This document shows positions 53,385-61,236 of a stretch of 64,000 nt of DNA, one piece after another; the first letter of the stretch is position 1; every line of letters begins with the position of its first letter. The position numbers were made by a program, and so were the translations under genes. The notes below the pieces were generated by a model. That model did no database searches, was not told the DNA's origin, and worked only from the letters and a program-made list of their open reading frames with translations. The DNA comes from Rhodococcus ruber NBRC 15591 (GTDB lineage Bacteria; Actinomycetota; Actinomycetes; Mycobacteriales; Mycobacteriaceae), in the NCBI RefSeq assembly GCF_001894945.1, contig NZ_BCXE01000013.1:1-64000 (forward strand), written 5' to 3'.

Positions 53385-53789
53385 TTGCATGATGGACAGA
53401 TGAACGAAGCGACTTCCGAACAGCCGATCATGGCCGTTTCCCAGGCGTGGAGCGGCGACATCGCGGTGCTGTCGGTGGCCGGTGACGTGGATCTGGTCAG
53501 CGCCCCGCAGCTCGAGGAGGAAGCTGTCGCCACCCTCGGCAACGACAAGTGCCGGGGCCTGATCGTGGACCTCGGTGCAGTCAACTTCCTCGCGTCGGTC
53601 GGCATCGCCGTGCTGGTCGACCTGTCGAAGAAGACCGCCGGCACGACCCCCTACGCCGTCGTCGCGCAGGGTTCGGCCACCGCCCGGCCGCTGTCGCTGC
53701 TCGGCCTGGACGAGGTGTTCCCGATCCACAGCCGCCTGGACGAGGCGCTGGCCGCTCTGCAGGCCGACAAGGCCGGCACGGAGGCATGA
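53385..53789 (+). CDS. STAS-domain anti-anti-sigma factor
   Basis: 134 residues of the RsbV/SpoIIAA type: VLSVAGDVDLVSAPQLEEE, VDLGAVNFLASVGIAVLVDLSKK, where the serine in LASVGI is the expected phosphorylation site. It binds or releases a kinase anti-sigma factor. TTG 53385 is preferred because AGGAGGA ends 7 bases upstream; ATG 53400 would put that site 22 bases away. The partner kinase is probably the HATPase gene that follows. Confidence 0.85.
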   Translation: MHDGQMNEATSEQPIMAVSQAWSGDIAVLSVAGDVDLVSAPQLEEEAVATLGNDKCRGLIVDLGAVNFLASVGIAVLVDLSKKTAGTTPYAVVAQGSATARPLSLLGLDEVFPIHSRLDEALAALQADKAGTEA

Positions 53790-53892
53790 ACCGCCGCGGA
53801 GGCACGAGTCGGTCGGGTCGCGCCGGCTCGACCGGACCGGTGTGTCCGGGGTGGAAATCCGGCGGGGACCCGTCGACGACGAGGGAACGAGG

Positions 53893-54348
53893 ATGCAGGC
53901 GCGAGGCGTAGCACCGGCCTTTCTGACGACGGGACTGTACTTCCGCGGCGTACGGGCCGAGGCCTCGCAGGTGACGATGCTGCGGCAGGCGCTCGACCGC
54001 TGGCTCAGCGGCTTGCGGCTCGCCGAGGTCGGCGGCCAGGACGTGCTGCTGGCCAGCTACGAGGCGCTCGCGAACGCCGTCGAGCACGCGTACACCGCGG
54101 ATGACGGTGACGGCACGGTCGACCTCGAAGCGAAGTACTCGCCGCAGGACCGGTGTGTGGAGGTCGTCGTCACCGACCACGGGCACTGGCGGGGTTCGGC
54201 CACGCCGGCGGCCGATAGCTCCCGGGGGCACGGCCTGGCGCTGATCCGGAATCTGGCCTCGGATACCGACCTGGCCGTCAACCCCGACGGCACACAGGTG
54301 GCGATGCGCTGGCAGTTGCCGGGGGAGACCTCGGCGGCCACCGGCTGA
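53893..54348 (+). CDS. anti-sigma factor / HATPase_c_2 serine kinase (RsbW-like)
   Basis: 151 residues with the GHKL ATPase motifs: N box LLASYEALANAVEHAY, G1 VVTDHGHW and G2 SRGHGLALIRNLASD. Such proteins bind a sigma factor and phosphorylate the STAS partner, here the gene just upstream. No sigma factor gene is adjacent, so the target sigma must be encoded elsewhere. ATG start with AACGAGG upstream. A strong hairpin follows. Confidence 0.85.
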   Translation: MQARGVAPAFLTTGLYFRGVRAEASQVTMLRQALDRWLSGLRLAEVGGQDVLLASYEALANAVEHAYTADDGDGTVDLEAKYSPQDRCVEVVVTDHGHWRGSATPAADSSRGHGLALIRNLASDTDLAVNPDGTQVAMRWQLPGETSAATG

Positions 54349-54384
54349 CGCGAGTCGCCCGGGCGGCACGCTGCCCACGAACGG

Positions 54385-54421
54385 ATTCCGGCCCCGGCGC
54401 TTCGCGCGCCGGGGCCGGAAT
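54385..54421. terminator. bidirectional terminator hairpin
   Basis: Perfect 16-bp stem (54385-54400 with 54406-54421), loop TTCGC, between the convergent HATPase gene and the gene at 54437. Confidence 0.85.
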
Positions 54422-54436
54422 GCACTCCGGGAGAAG

Positions 54437-54865
54437 TCAGGCAGGCTGCGGGTGTCGGCGAAGGGCGGCGTCGCCGCCCGAGGCGAACACCGAGGTGCAT
54501 ACGGTCCCGAGGGGGACCGGGACGTCCCGGGCCGGCGAGGTCCCCGCACCGACCGGCAGGTCGTGCTCGGCGAGTGCCTCGAGGATCCGTGCGGGGGCGT
54601 CGTGCACGCAGACGCACGGAACGCCTGCGGCGCGCACGGACTGCATCGTCATCGCCTCGGCCGCGGAGCACGCGCCGTCGAGCACCTCCTCGGCGACGAT
54701 CGCGCACACCACCCGGCCTCCGGCGAAGGTATCGGTGAGTCCGAATCCGTGCTCACGTGCCCACGTCCGCAACTCGGCCCCACGGGCGCCGTCGAGCACC
54801 CGGGAGCAGTCGCCGACGATCAGCAGTTCGCCGGCCGATCCCCCCTCGATCGATCCTGAAGTCAT
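54437..54865 (-). CDS. hypothetical soluble protein
   Basis: 142 residues, not recognised. The N-terminus reads GELLIVGDCSRVLDGARGAELRTWAREHGFGLTDTFAGGRVVCAIVAEEVLDG, a beta-alpha-beta pattern like a BRCT or Rossmann half, followed by VCVHDAPARILEALAEHDLP. ATG 54865 has AGGGG five bases upstream; ATG 54904 would overlap the stop of the small upstream gene (ATGA) and allow coupling, so both starts are possible. Confidence 0.6.
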   Translation of the reverse strand: MTSGSIEGGSAGELLIVGDCSRVLDGARGAELRTWAREHGFGLTDTFAGGRVVCAIVAEEVLDGACSAAEAMTMQSVRAAGVPCVCVHDAPARILEALAEHDLPVGAGTSPARDVPVPLGTVCTSVFASGGDAALRRHPQPA

Positions 54866-54900
54866 CTGATCCCCTGCTTTCCGCATCGACGTCCTCGACC

Positions 54901-55053
54901 TCATGCGCGCCCGGTGCCCGCCGACTGCTCGTCGGTGCGTGGTTCGGCGAACATCGCCTCGATACGGCGCTTGATCTCCTCGGTGCTCATGGCCGAGCCG
55001 GCAGTGGCCGAGGCGCGGCGGGAGGCGGCGGAGGCGAACAAGGTGGTCTGCAT
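54901..55053 (-). CDS. small acidic/basic peptide, hypothetical
   Basis: 50 residues: MQTTLFASAASRRASATAGS then MSTEEIKRRIEAMFAEPRTDE, so the functional part may be the second half, which looks like a single amphipathic helix. The stop overlaps a possible start of the gene at 54437-54904, suggesting they are co-translated. No SD as strong as the neighbours. Small, so the call is moderate. Confidence 0.45.
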   Translation of the reverse strand: MQTTLFASAASRRASATAGSAMSTEEIKRRIEAMFAEPRTDEQSAGTGRA

Positions 55054-55122
55054 GACGTTTCTCTGTCCTAACTCTCTTCAGCGCGTGCTGCTTTCACAGT
55101 GGCATCCAAGTCTTCCCGGAGC

Positions 55123-55141
55123 ACAGGTTTTCGAAACCTGT
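55123..55141. promoter_or_regulatory. perfect palindrome in a divergent promoter region
   Basis: ACAGGTTT-TCG-AAACCTGT, 8-bp arms, between the leftward small gene (55053) and the rightward sdh operon. AT-richer than its surroundings. The binding protein is unknown. Confidence 0.55.
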
Positions 55142-55259
55142 AGCAGAGATTTCACATTTCCTGGTCCGTTCTGTCCGGATCCGGCTCGGCATCCCGTTCG
55201 GTCACGGCCCGTGCGCGTCGATACCCGGATTCGCCTGCGAGGCCGCGCGAATGTCGTAC

Positions 55260-55275
55260 TGTGATAGCTGTCACA
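55260..55275. promoter_or_regulatory. CRP/GlxR-type site before the sdh operon
   Basis: TGTGATAGCTGTCACA fits the CRP-family consensus TGTGA-N6-TCACA perfectly. It lies 47 bases before the first gene of the sdh operon. GlxR/Crp is known to act on sdh genes in Corynebacterium and mycobacteria; its action here is inferred. Confidence 0.72.
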
Positions 55276-55322
55276 CAGAGTCGGCAGGTGTCGACGTGCC
55301 GACCGACCTCTCGGAGGTACGA

Positions 55323-55607
55323 ATGTCCACCACCGAAATGCAGGAACTGCACCGCACCATCGGTCACCTGCGGCACTGCCTGACCTCGCTCCGGTCGCGG
55401 TACGGCGACGCCGCCGCCGTACGTCGTCTGGTCAACGACGTGGACCGGCTCGACATCGACGCGCAGGACCTGGCGGCCTCCCCGCCGCGGGAGGCGTCCC
55501 GGCCGGTCGGCGAGCGGATCCCGATCCCCGACACCCCGTACGACGAGATCTTCCGCGGCGTCGACTGCGACGACGAGGGGCTCGGCGGCCTGCACGGCTC
55601 GCGGTGA
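55323..55607 (+). CDS. small hypothetical protein heading the sdh operon
   Basis: 94 residues, MSTTEMQELHRTIGHLRHCLTSLRSRYGDAAAVRRLVNDVDRLDIDA then a Pro-rich tail with DTPYDEIFRGVDCDDEGLGG. Helical N-terminal half, acidic C-terminus. The ATG is chosen because GGAGG lies 5 bases upstream; an upstream in-frame ATG at 55251 would include the CRP-type site in the coding region. The stop overlaps the start of the cytochrome b gene (GTGA). Similar short genes precede Sdh1 operons in this order. Confidence 0.7.
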   Translation: MSTTEMQELHRTIGHLRHCLTSLRSRYGDAAAVRRLVNDVDRLDIDAQDLAASPPREASRPVGERIPIPDTPYDEIFRGVDCDDEGLGGLHGSR

Positions 55608-56419
55608 GCGCGCCCGCGGCAGGCACCGGCGTGCGCTCCGCGACGCGGGCCCGGATCGCGGCGCGCACGCTACGCACCGACCGGTGGTGGCAGCCGCCCC
55701 TGCTCACCACACTCGGGCTGGCCGTCTTCGTCGTCTACGCGACGATCCGGTCGTTCGTGCGCACTGCGTACTGGGTGGAGGAGTACCACTACCTCACGCC
55801 GTTCTACTCCCCGTGCGTCAGCGCGTCGTGCGTGCCCGGTGCCCGGCACTTCGGCACGTGGGTGGGTGAACTGCCCATGTGGATCCCCCTGGCGTTCCTG
55901 TCGCTGCCGTTCCTGCTCGGGTTCCGGCTGACGTGCTACTACTACCGCAAGGCCTACTACCGCTCGATCTGGCTGGCGCCGCCGGCCTGCGCCGTCGCCG
56001 AGCCGCACGCCCGGTACACGGGGGAGACGCGGTTGCCGCTGCTGATCCAGAACTCGCACCGCTACTTCTTCTACGTCGCGCTCGTCATCTCGGCGATCAA
56101 CACCTACGACGCGATCCTCGCGTTCCACGGTGCCGGGGGCGGGTTCGGGTTCGGGCTCGGCAACATCGTCCTGGTGGTGAACGTCGTGCTGCTGTGGGCA
56201 TACACCGTCTCGTGCCACTCGTGCCGGCACGTCACCGGCGGCCGGCTCAAACACTTCTCGAAACACCCGCTGCGCTACCGGGTCTGGACGTTCGTTTCCA
56301 GGCTCAACACCCGGCACATGCAGCTGGCGTGGACCACGCTGGGCACCCTGATGATCACGGATTTCTACATCATGCTCGTGGCGAGCGGCACGGTTTCGGA
56401 CCTGCGGTTCGTCGGCTGA
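55604..56419 (+). CDS. sdhC: Sdh1-type succinate dehydrogenase membrane (cytochrome b) subunit
   Basis: 271 residues with about five hydrophobic segments (TTLGLAVFVVYATIRSFV, MWIPLAFLSLPFLLGF, YFFYVALVISAINTYDAIL, NIVLVVNVVLLWAYTVSCHSCRHV, LGTLMITDFYIMLVA). Histidines within or near helices (QNSHRYFF, CHSCRHV, TRHMQLAW) are candidate heme ligands. It anchors the flavoprotein and iron-sulfur subunits and passes electrons to menaquinone. It corresponds to Rv0249c of the mycobacterial Sdh1 complex. GTG start coupled to the previous gene. Confidence 0.88.
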   Translation: MSAPAAGTGVRSATRARIAARTLRTDRWWQPPLLTTLGLAVFVVYATIRSFVRTAYWVEEYHYLTPFYSPCVSASCVPGARHFGTWVGELPMWIPLAFLSLPFLLGFRLTCYYYRKAYYRSIWLAPPACAVAEPHARYTGETRLPLLIQNSHRYFFYVALVISAINTYDAILAFHGAGGGFGFGLGNIVLVVNVVLLWAYTVSCHSCRHVTGGRLKHFSKHPLRYRVWTFVSRLNTRHMQLAWTTLGTLMITDFYIMLVASGTVSDLRFVG

Positions 56420-56476
56420 GCCACGACGCCGGCCCGGGCGCCTGCCGCGGGCGGTTCGGCAGCAGAGGAGGACTGG

Positions 56477-58393
56477 ATGGCGGACGTCGAACGGCACAGC
56501 TACGACGTGGTGGTCATCGGCGCGGGCGGGGCGGGGCTGCGTGCCGTCATCGAGGCGCGTCAGCGCGGACTGCGGGTCGCAGTCGTGTGCAAGTCGCTGT
56601 TCGGCAAGGCACACACCGTCATGGCGGAAGGCGGGTGCGCCGCCGCGATGGGCAACGCCAACCCGCACGACTCGTGGCAGGTGCACTTCCAGGACACCAT
56701 GCGCGGAGGGAAGTTCCTCAACAACTGGCGCATGGCCGAGTTGCATGCGCGCGAGGCCCCCGACCGGGTGTGGGAACTCGAGACCTACGGTGCGTTGTTC
56801 GACCGCACCCCCGACGGCCGGATCAGCCAGCGCAACTTCGGCGGTCACACCTACCCCCGGCTCGCGCACGTCGGCGACCGTACCGGGCTCGAACTGATCC
56901 GCACGATGCAGCAGAAGATCGTGTCGCTCCAGCAGGAGGACTACGCCGCCACCGGCGACTACGACGCGCGGGTGCGGGTGTTCGCCGAGTGCACCGTCAC
57001 CGAACTGCTGAAGGACGGCGAGGGCCGCATCGCCGGTGCGTTCGGGTACTGGCGCGAGTCCGGCCGGTTCGTGCTGTTCGAGGCCCCCGCCGTCGTCCTC
57101 GCCACCGGCGGGATCGGCAAGTCCTGGAAGGTCACGTCGAATTCGTGGGAGTACACCGGTGACGGTCATGCGCTCGCGCTGCGGGCCGGGGCCGCCCTGA
57201 TCAACATGGAGTTCGTCCAGTTCCACCCCACCGGGATGGTGTGGCCGCCCAGCGTCAAGGGCATCCTCGTCACCGAGGGGGTACGCGGTGACGGTGGGGT
57301 GCTGAAGAACTCCGAGAACGAACGGTTCATGTTCTCCTACATTCCGCCGGTGTTCAAAGGTCAGTACGCCGAGACGGAGGAGGAGGCCGACCGCTGGTAC
57401 ACCGACCAGGAGAACAATCGCCGCACCCCGGACCTGCTGCCGCGCGACGAGGTGGCCCGCGCCATCAATTCCGAGGTCAAGGCCGGTCGTGGCACCCCGC
57501 ACGGCGGGGTGTTCCTCGACATCGCCTCACGCATGCCCGCCGAGGAGATCGTCCGGCGGCTGCCGTCGATGCACCACCAGTTCAAGGAACTCGCCGACGT
57601 CGACATCACCGCCGAGGCGATGGAGGTCGGCCCCACCTGCCACTACGTGATGGGCGGGATCGAGGTCGATCCCGAGACCGGGGCCGCGTCCGTGCCCGGC
57701 CTGTTCGCCGCCGGCGAGTGCTCGGGCGGGATGCACGGATCGAACCGGCTCGGCGGCAACTCCCTGTCGGACCTGCTGGTGTTCGGCCGGCGCGCCGGTC
57801 TCGGCGCCGCCGACTACGTGCAGGGCCTCGGGCACCGTCCACGCCTCGCGGACGCGGACGTCGTCGCGGCGGCGCGTACGGCGCTGGCGCCCTTCGATCC
57901 CGCCGAGCCCGCGACGGCGGAGAACCCGTACACCCTGCACACCGGGTTGCAGCAGTGCATGCAGGACCTGGTGGGCATCATCCGGCGCGCGGACGAGATC
58001 GCCCGCGCCCTCGACGATCTCGCTGCGTTGCGGGCACGGATCCGCAACGTCGCCGTGGAGGGGCACCGGCAGTTCAATCCCGGCTGGCACCTCGCCCTGG
58101 ATCTGCGCAACATGCTGCTCGTGAGCGAGTGCGTGGCCCGGGCGGCGTTGCTGCGCACCGAGAGCCGGGGCGGGCATACCCGCGACGACCACCCGTCGAT
58201 GGATCCGAACTGGCGCCGGACGCTGCTGGTGTGTCGCACGGACGACGGCGACGGCTCGATCCCGGATGTCACCGTCGCGCCCGAACGTCAGGTGCCCATG
58301 CGTCCGGACCTGTTGGCGCTGTTCGATGTCGAGGAACTCGCCAAGTACTACACCGACGACGAACTCGCGGAACATCCGGGACGGAGGCCGTAG
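56477..58393 (+). CDS. sdhA: succinate dehydrogenase/fumarate reductase flavoprotein subunit
   Basis: 638 residues. FAD-binding N-terminus (YDVVVIGAGGAGLRAVIEARQRGL), the flavin-attachment region KAHTVMAEGGCAAAMGN, capping-domain motifs (QFHPTGMVWPPSVKGILVTEGVRGDGG) and the active-site region GGVFLDI, CHYVMGGIEVD, FAAGECSGGMHGSNRLGGNSLSDLLVFGRRAG. It oxidises succinate in the cytosol-facing part of the complex. ATG start with GAGGAGG upstream. Follows the cytochrome b gene and is 2 bases from sdhB. Confidence 0.95.
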   Translation: MADVERHSYDVVVIGAGGAGLRAVIEARQRGLRVAVVCKSLFGKAHTVMAEGGCAAAMGNANPHDSWQVHFQDTMRGGKFLNNWRMAELHAREAPDRVWELETYGALFDRTPDGRISQRNFGGHTYPRLAHVGDRTGLELIRTMQQKIVSLQQEDYAATGDYDARVRVFAECTVTELLKDGEGRIAGAFGYWRESGRFVLFEAPAVVLATGGIGKSWKVTSNSWEYTGDGHALALRAGAALINMEFVQFHPTGMVWPPSVKGILVTEGVRGDGGVLKNSENERFMFSYIPPVFKGQYAETEEEADRWYTDQENNRRTPDLLPRDEVARAINSEVKAGRGTPHGGVFLDIASRMPAEEIVRRLPSMHHQFKELADVDITAEAMEVGPTCHYVMGGIEVDPETGAASVPGLFAAGECSGGMHGSNRLGGNSLSDLLVFGRRAGLGAADYVQGLGHRPRLADADVVAAARTALAPFDPAEPATAENPYTLHTGLQQCMQDLVGIIRRADEIARALDDLAALRARIRNVAVEGHRQFNPGWHLALDLRNMLLVSECVARAALLRTESRGGHTRDDHPSMDPNWRRTLLVCRTDDGDGSIPDVTVAPERQVPMRPDLLALFDVEELAKYYTDDELAEHPGRRP

Positions 58394-58395
58394 CC

Positions 58396-59142
58396 ATGGG
58401 CTACCGAGCGGCATTCAGGATCTGGCGCGGCGACGACGGGGGCGGCGAACTGCGCGACTACACCGTCGAGGTGAACGAGGGGGAGGTCGTTCTCGACATC
58501 GTCCACCGGCTGCAGGCCACCCAGGCTCCCGACCTGGCGGTGCGATGGAACTGCAAGGCGGGCAAGTGCGGGTCCTGCTCGGCGGAGGTCAACGGCCGTC
58601 CGCGGCTGCTGTGTATGACCCGGATGTCGGTCTTCGCGGAGGACGAGGTGGTCACCGTGACCCCGCTGCGCACCTTCCCGGTGATCCGGGACCTGGTCAC
58701 CGATGTGTCCTTCAACTACGCCAAGGCCCGGGAGATCCCGGCGTTCGCGCCCCCACCCGACCTGGCGCCGGGGGAGTACCGGATGCGGCAGATCGACGTG
58801 CAGCGGTCGCAGGAGTTCCGCAAGTGCATCGAGTGCTTCCTGTGCCAGAACGTCTGCCACGTGGTGCGCGACCACGAGGAGAACAAGGAGGCGTTCGCCG
58901 GACCCCGGTACCTGATGCGGATCGCCGAACTCGAGATGCATCCGCTCGACGTGGCCGACCGGCGCACCGCCGCCCAGGAAGAGCACGGACTGGGGCTGTG
59001 CAACATCACCAAGTGCTGCACCGAGGTGTGCCCGGAGAACATCCACATCACGGACAACGCGCTGATCCCGATGAAGGAACGCGTCGTCGACCGTCGCTAC
59101 GACCCGATCGTCTGGCTCGGAAACAAGCTGTTCCGGCGCTGA
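58396..59142 (+). CDS. sdhB: succinate dehydrogenase iron-sulfur subunit
   Basis: 248 residues with three iron-sulfur clusters: [2Fe-2S] ligands in CKAGKCGSCSAEVNGRPRLLC, and the other two clusters in CIECFLCQNVCHV and CNITKCCTEVCPE. It carries electrons from the flavoprotein to the membrane subunit. ATG two bases after the sdhA stop. Last gene of the operon; an inverted repeat follows. Confidence 0.95.
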   Translation: MGYRAAFRIWRGDDGGGELRDYTVEVNEGEVVLDIVHRLQATQAPDLAVRWNCKAGKCGSCSAEVNGRPRLLCMTRMSVFAEDEVVTVTPLRTFPVIRDLVTDVSFNYAKAREIPAFAPPPDLAPGEYRMRQIDVQRSQEFRKCIECFLCQNVCHVVRDHEENKEAFAGPRYLMRIAELEMHPLDVADRRTAAQEEHGLGLCNITKCCTEVCPENIHITDNALIPMKERVVDRRYDPIVWLGNKLFRR

Positions 59143-59151
59143 CCGGTCCGG

Positions 59152-59198
59152 CCGAATGTCACATGCGTTCAGTTGAACCGCACCGGTGTGACATTCGG
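59152..59198. terminator. inverted repeat between convergent sdhB and bioQ
   Basis: CCGAATGTCACA (59152-59163) and TGTGACATTCGG (59187-59198) are perfect 12-bp inverted arms separated by 23 bases. The right arm lies within the 3' end of bioQ. Probably a bidirectional terminator. Confidence 0.6.
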
Positions 59199-59831
59199 TC
59201 CGGGCGCCTCGGCGCCGCCCGCGTGCACCCGGGTGCGGATGCCGTCGACGAACAGGGTCAGGCCGAAATCGAAGCGCACGGCCGGATCCCCGTCGAGCAG
59301 GTCGTCGTCCGAACCGGCCGCGGTCTCGGTGGCGACGTCGGGGGAGACGGGCTTGCGGGTCAGCGCCCCGAGTTCGGCGAGTTGCAGGCGGGACTGTTCG
59401 TCGACGGTGTGGCCGAGGACGTAGTGCAGCAGCGCGTATCCGGCGAGCTCGGCGTGCGCCCGGGACAACCGGGCCCGGAGCCCCGCCGCGACGAATGCCT
59501 CGCGCACCCGCGCAGTGGTCAGGCGCGACGCGTAGGTCGCGGCGACGAGTTCCGCGCCGTCTCGGTGCGCGAGCAGTGCGGCGCGGAAGCGATGCGCGAG
59601 TTCGCTGAGGGCGCCGTCCCACGTGGACGCGGTGGGCGGGGCCGCGACGCCGTCGAGGATGCGGTCGGCCATCGCCCCGAGCAGGGTCTGCTTGTTCGGG
59701 AAGTGCCAGTACAGGGCCCCGGGCTGGACGCCGAGCGAGGTGGCGAGCTTCCGCATCGTCAGGTCGCCGAGCCCGTACTCGTCGAGGATCGCCATCGCGC
59801 CGTCGAGGACGTCGCCGCGTCGCAACTGCAC
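59169..59831 (-). CDS. bioQ: TetR-family biotin repressor
   Basis: 220 residues. HTH region VLDGAMAILDEYGLGDLTMRKLATSLGVQPGALYWHFPNKQTLLGAM followed by a TetR C-terminal domain (TetR_C-like, ATYASRLTTARVREAFVAAGLRARL). It is divergent from bioB, and the gap contains two boxes TGAAC-N3-GTTCA, also found before bioF. That matches BioQ of Corynebacterium and mycobacteria, which replaces BirA as transcriptional repressor of biotin genes. GTG 59831 is chosen because the HTH starts soon after. Confidence 0.87.
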   Translation of the reverse strand: MQLRRGDVLDGAMAILDEYGLGDLTMRKLATSLGVQPGALYWHFPNKQTLLGAMADRILDGVAAPPTASTWDGALSELAHRFRAALLAHRDGAELVAATYASRLTTARVREAFVAAGLRARLSRAHAELAGYALLHYVLGHTVDEQSRLQLAELGALTRKPVSPDVATETAAGSDDDLLDGDPAVRFDFGLTLFVDGIRTRVHAGGAEAPGPNVTPVRFN

Positions 59832-59895
59832 CGTTCGCTCCCGTCTGGTTCCCGAGCATCCGTCGCGTTGACAGTAGACCACCGTCACCCTAGCC

Positions 59896-59923
59896 TGAAC
59901 GTCGTTCAAGTGAACGGTGTTCA
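59896..59923. promoter_or_regulatory. two BioQ-type operators between bioQ and bioB
   Basis: TGAACGTCGTTCA at 59896-59908 and TGAACGGTGTTCA at 59911-59923, spaced 15 bases centre to centre. They should give autorepression of bioQ and control of bioB-bsaP. Confidence 0.85.
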
Positions 59924-59958
59924 AGTGTGCCGCGACCCGCATCCTCCAGGAGACTCCC

Positions 59959-60972
59959 GTGACCCAGGCCCCCGCCCGTGCCGACATCCTCGCCCTCGCC
60001 CGCGAACAGGTCCTGGGGCGTGGCGAGGGACTCGACCGCGAGCAGGTGCTCGAGGTGCTGCGGCTGCCCGACGACCGGCTCGAGGACCTGCTCGGCCTGG
60101 CCCACGAGGTCCGCATGACCTGGTGCGGCCCCGAGGTCGAGGTGGAGGGCATCATCAGCCTCAAGACCGGCGGCTGCCCCGAGGACTGCCACTTCTGCTC
60201 CCAGTCGGGACTGTTCGCCTCCCCGGTCCGCTCGGCGTGGCTCGACATCCCCAGCCTCGTCGAGGCCGCCAAGCAGACGGCCAAGACCGGCGCGACCGAG
60301 TTCTGCATCGTCGCCGCCGTCCGAGGGCCCGACGCGCGTCTGATGGCTCAGGTCGCCGCCGGTGTCGAAGCGATCCGCAACGAGGTCGACATCCAGGTGG
60401 CGTGTTCGCTCGGCATGCTCACCCGGGAGCAGGTCGACCAGCTCGCCGCGATGGGAGTGCACCGCTACAACCACAACCTCGAGACCGCCCGCTCGTTCTT
60501 CCCCCAGGTCGTCACCACCCACACCTGGGAGGAGCGGTGGGAGACGCTGCGGATGGTCCGTGAGGCCGGGATGGAGGTGTGCTGCGGCGGCATCCTGGGC
60601 ATGGGGGAGACGCTCGAGCAGCGCGCCGAATTCGCCGCCGACCTGGCCGCCCTCGAACCCGACGAGGTGCCCCTGAACTTCCTCAACCCGCGCCCGGGCA
60701 CCCCGTTCGGGGACCTCGAGGTCCTGCCGGCGGCGGAGGCGCTCAAGGCCGTTGCCGCCTTCCGGCTCGCGCTGCCGCGCACCATCCTGCGCTTCGCCGG
60801 CGGCCGCGAGATCACCCTCGGCGACCTCGGCGCCAAGCAGGGCATCCTCGGCGGCATCAACGCCGTCATCGTCGGCAACTACCTCACCACCCTCGGCCGG
60901 CCCGCCGAGTCCGACCTCGACCTGCTCGGCGAGCTGAAGATGCCGATCAAGGCGCTCGGCGAGACCTTCTAG
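59959..60972 (+). CDS. bioB: biotin synthase
   Basis: Radical SAM enzyme inserting sulfur into dethiobiotin. 337 residues with the SAM cluster motif C73-x3-C77-x2-C80 in [14 protein letters not shown], the family region [25 protein letters not shown], and [14 protein letters not shown] start with CCAGGAGA upstream. It is 9 bases from bsaP and under the two BioQ-type boxes. Confidence 0.96.
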   Translation: MTQAPARADILALAREQVLGRGEGLDREQVLEVLRLPDDRLEDLLGLAHEVRMTWCGPEVEVEGIISLKTGGCPEDCHFCSQSGLFASPVRSAWLDIPSLVEAAKQTAKTGATEFCIVAAVRGPDARLMAQVAAGVEAIRNEVDIQVACSLGMLTREQVDQLAAMGVHRYNHNLETARSFFPQVVTTHTWEERWETLRMVREAGMEVCCGGILGMGETLEQRAEFAADLAALEPDEVPLNFLNPRPGTPFGDLEVLPAAEALKAVAAFRLALPRTILRFAGGREITLGDLGAKQGILGGINAVIVGNYLTTLGRPAESDLDLLGELKMPIKALGETF

Positions 60973-60981
60973 GAGGCCGGT

Positions 60982-61176
60982 GTGTTCAATCCGTTCACCG
61001 GCCGGCCCGTGGACGAGGGCGCCCCGGTCCCGGCCGCGGCCCGGCTCGGTCTCGAACCGCCCCGGTTCTGCGAGCAGTGCGGACGGCGGATGATCGTGCA
61101 GATCGCCCCCGACGGCTGGTGGGCCCGGTGCTCACGGCACGGGATGCTCGATTCGAGCCTGACCGAACGTCGCTGA
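60982..61176 (+). CDS. bsaP: biotin synthase auxiliary protein
   Basis: 64 residues. [13 protein letters not shown] at the start, then a compact metal-binding pattern C30-x2-C33 ... C50-x2-H53 ([18 protein letters not shown]). Matches the short protein after bioB in mycobacteria (Rv1590), shown there to be needed for BioB turnover and proposed to carry an iron-sulfur cluster. GTG start with AGGAGG upstream, 9 bases after bioB. Confidence 0.87.
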   Translation: MFNPFTGRPVDEGAPVPAAARLGLEPPRFCEQCGRRMIVQIAPDGWWARCSRHGMLDSSLTERR

Positions 61177-61184
61177 GACGGGGG

Positions 61185-61229
61185 CCGGCCGCCGGCGGGC
61201 ACGGTCGCAGCGCGTCCGCCGGCGGCCGG
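61185..61229. terminator. bidirectional terminator hairpin
   Basis: Perfect 14-bp stem (61185-61198 with 61216-61229) in the gap between the convergent bsaP and ridA-like genes. Confidence 0.7.
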
Positions 61230-61236
61230 ACCCGGC

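Noticed and set aside
53842-53860. GGTGTGTCCGGGGTGG as a relative of the palindromic insert or of the island motif
   Set aside because: Only one half matches in each case and it lies in the spacer before the HATPase gene without any inverted partner.
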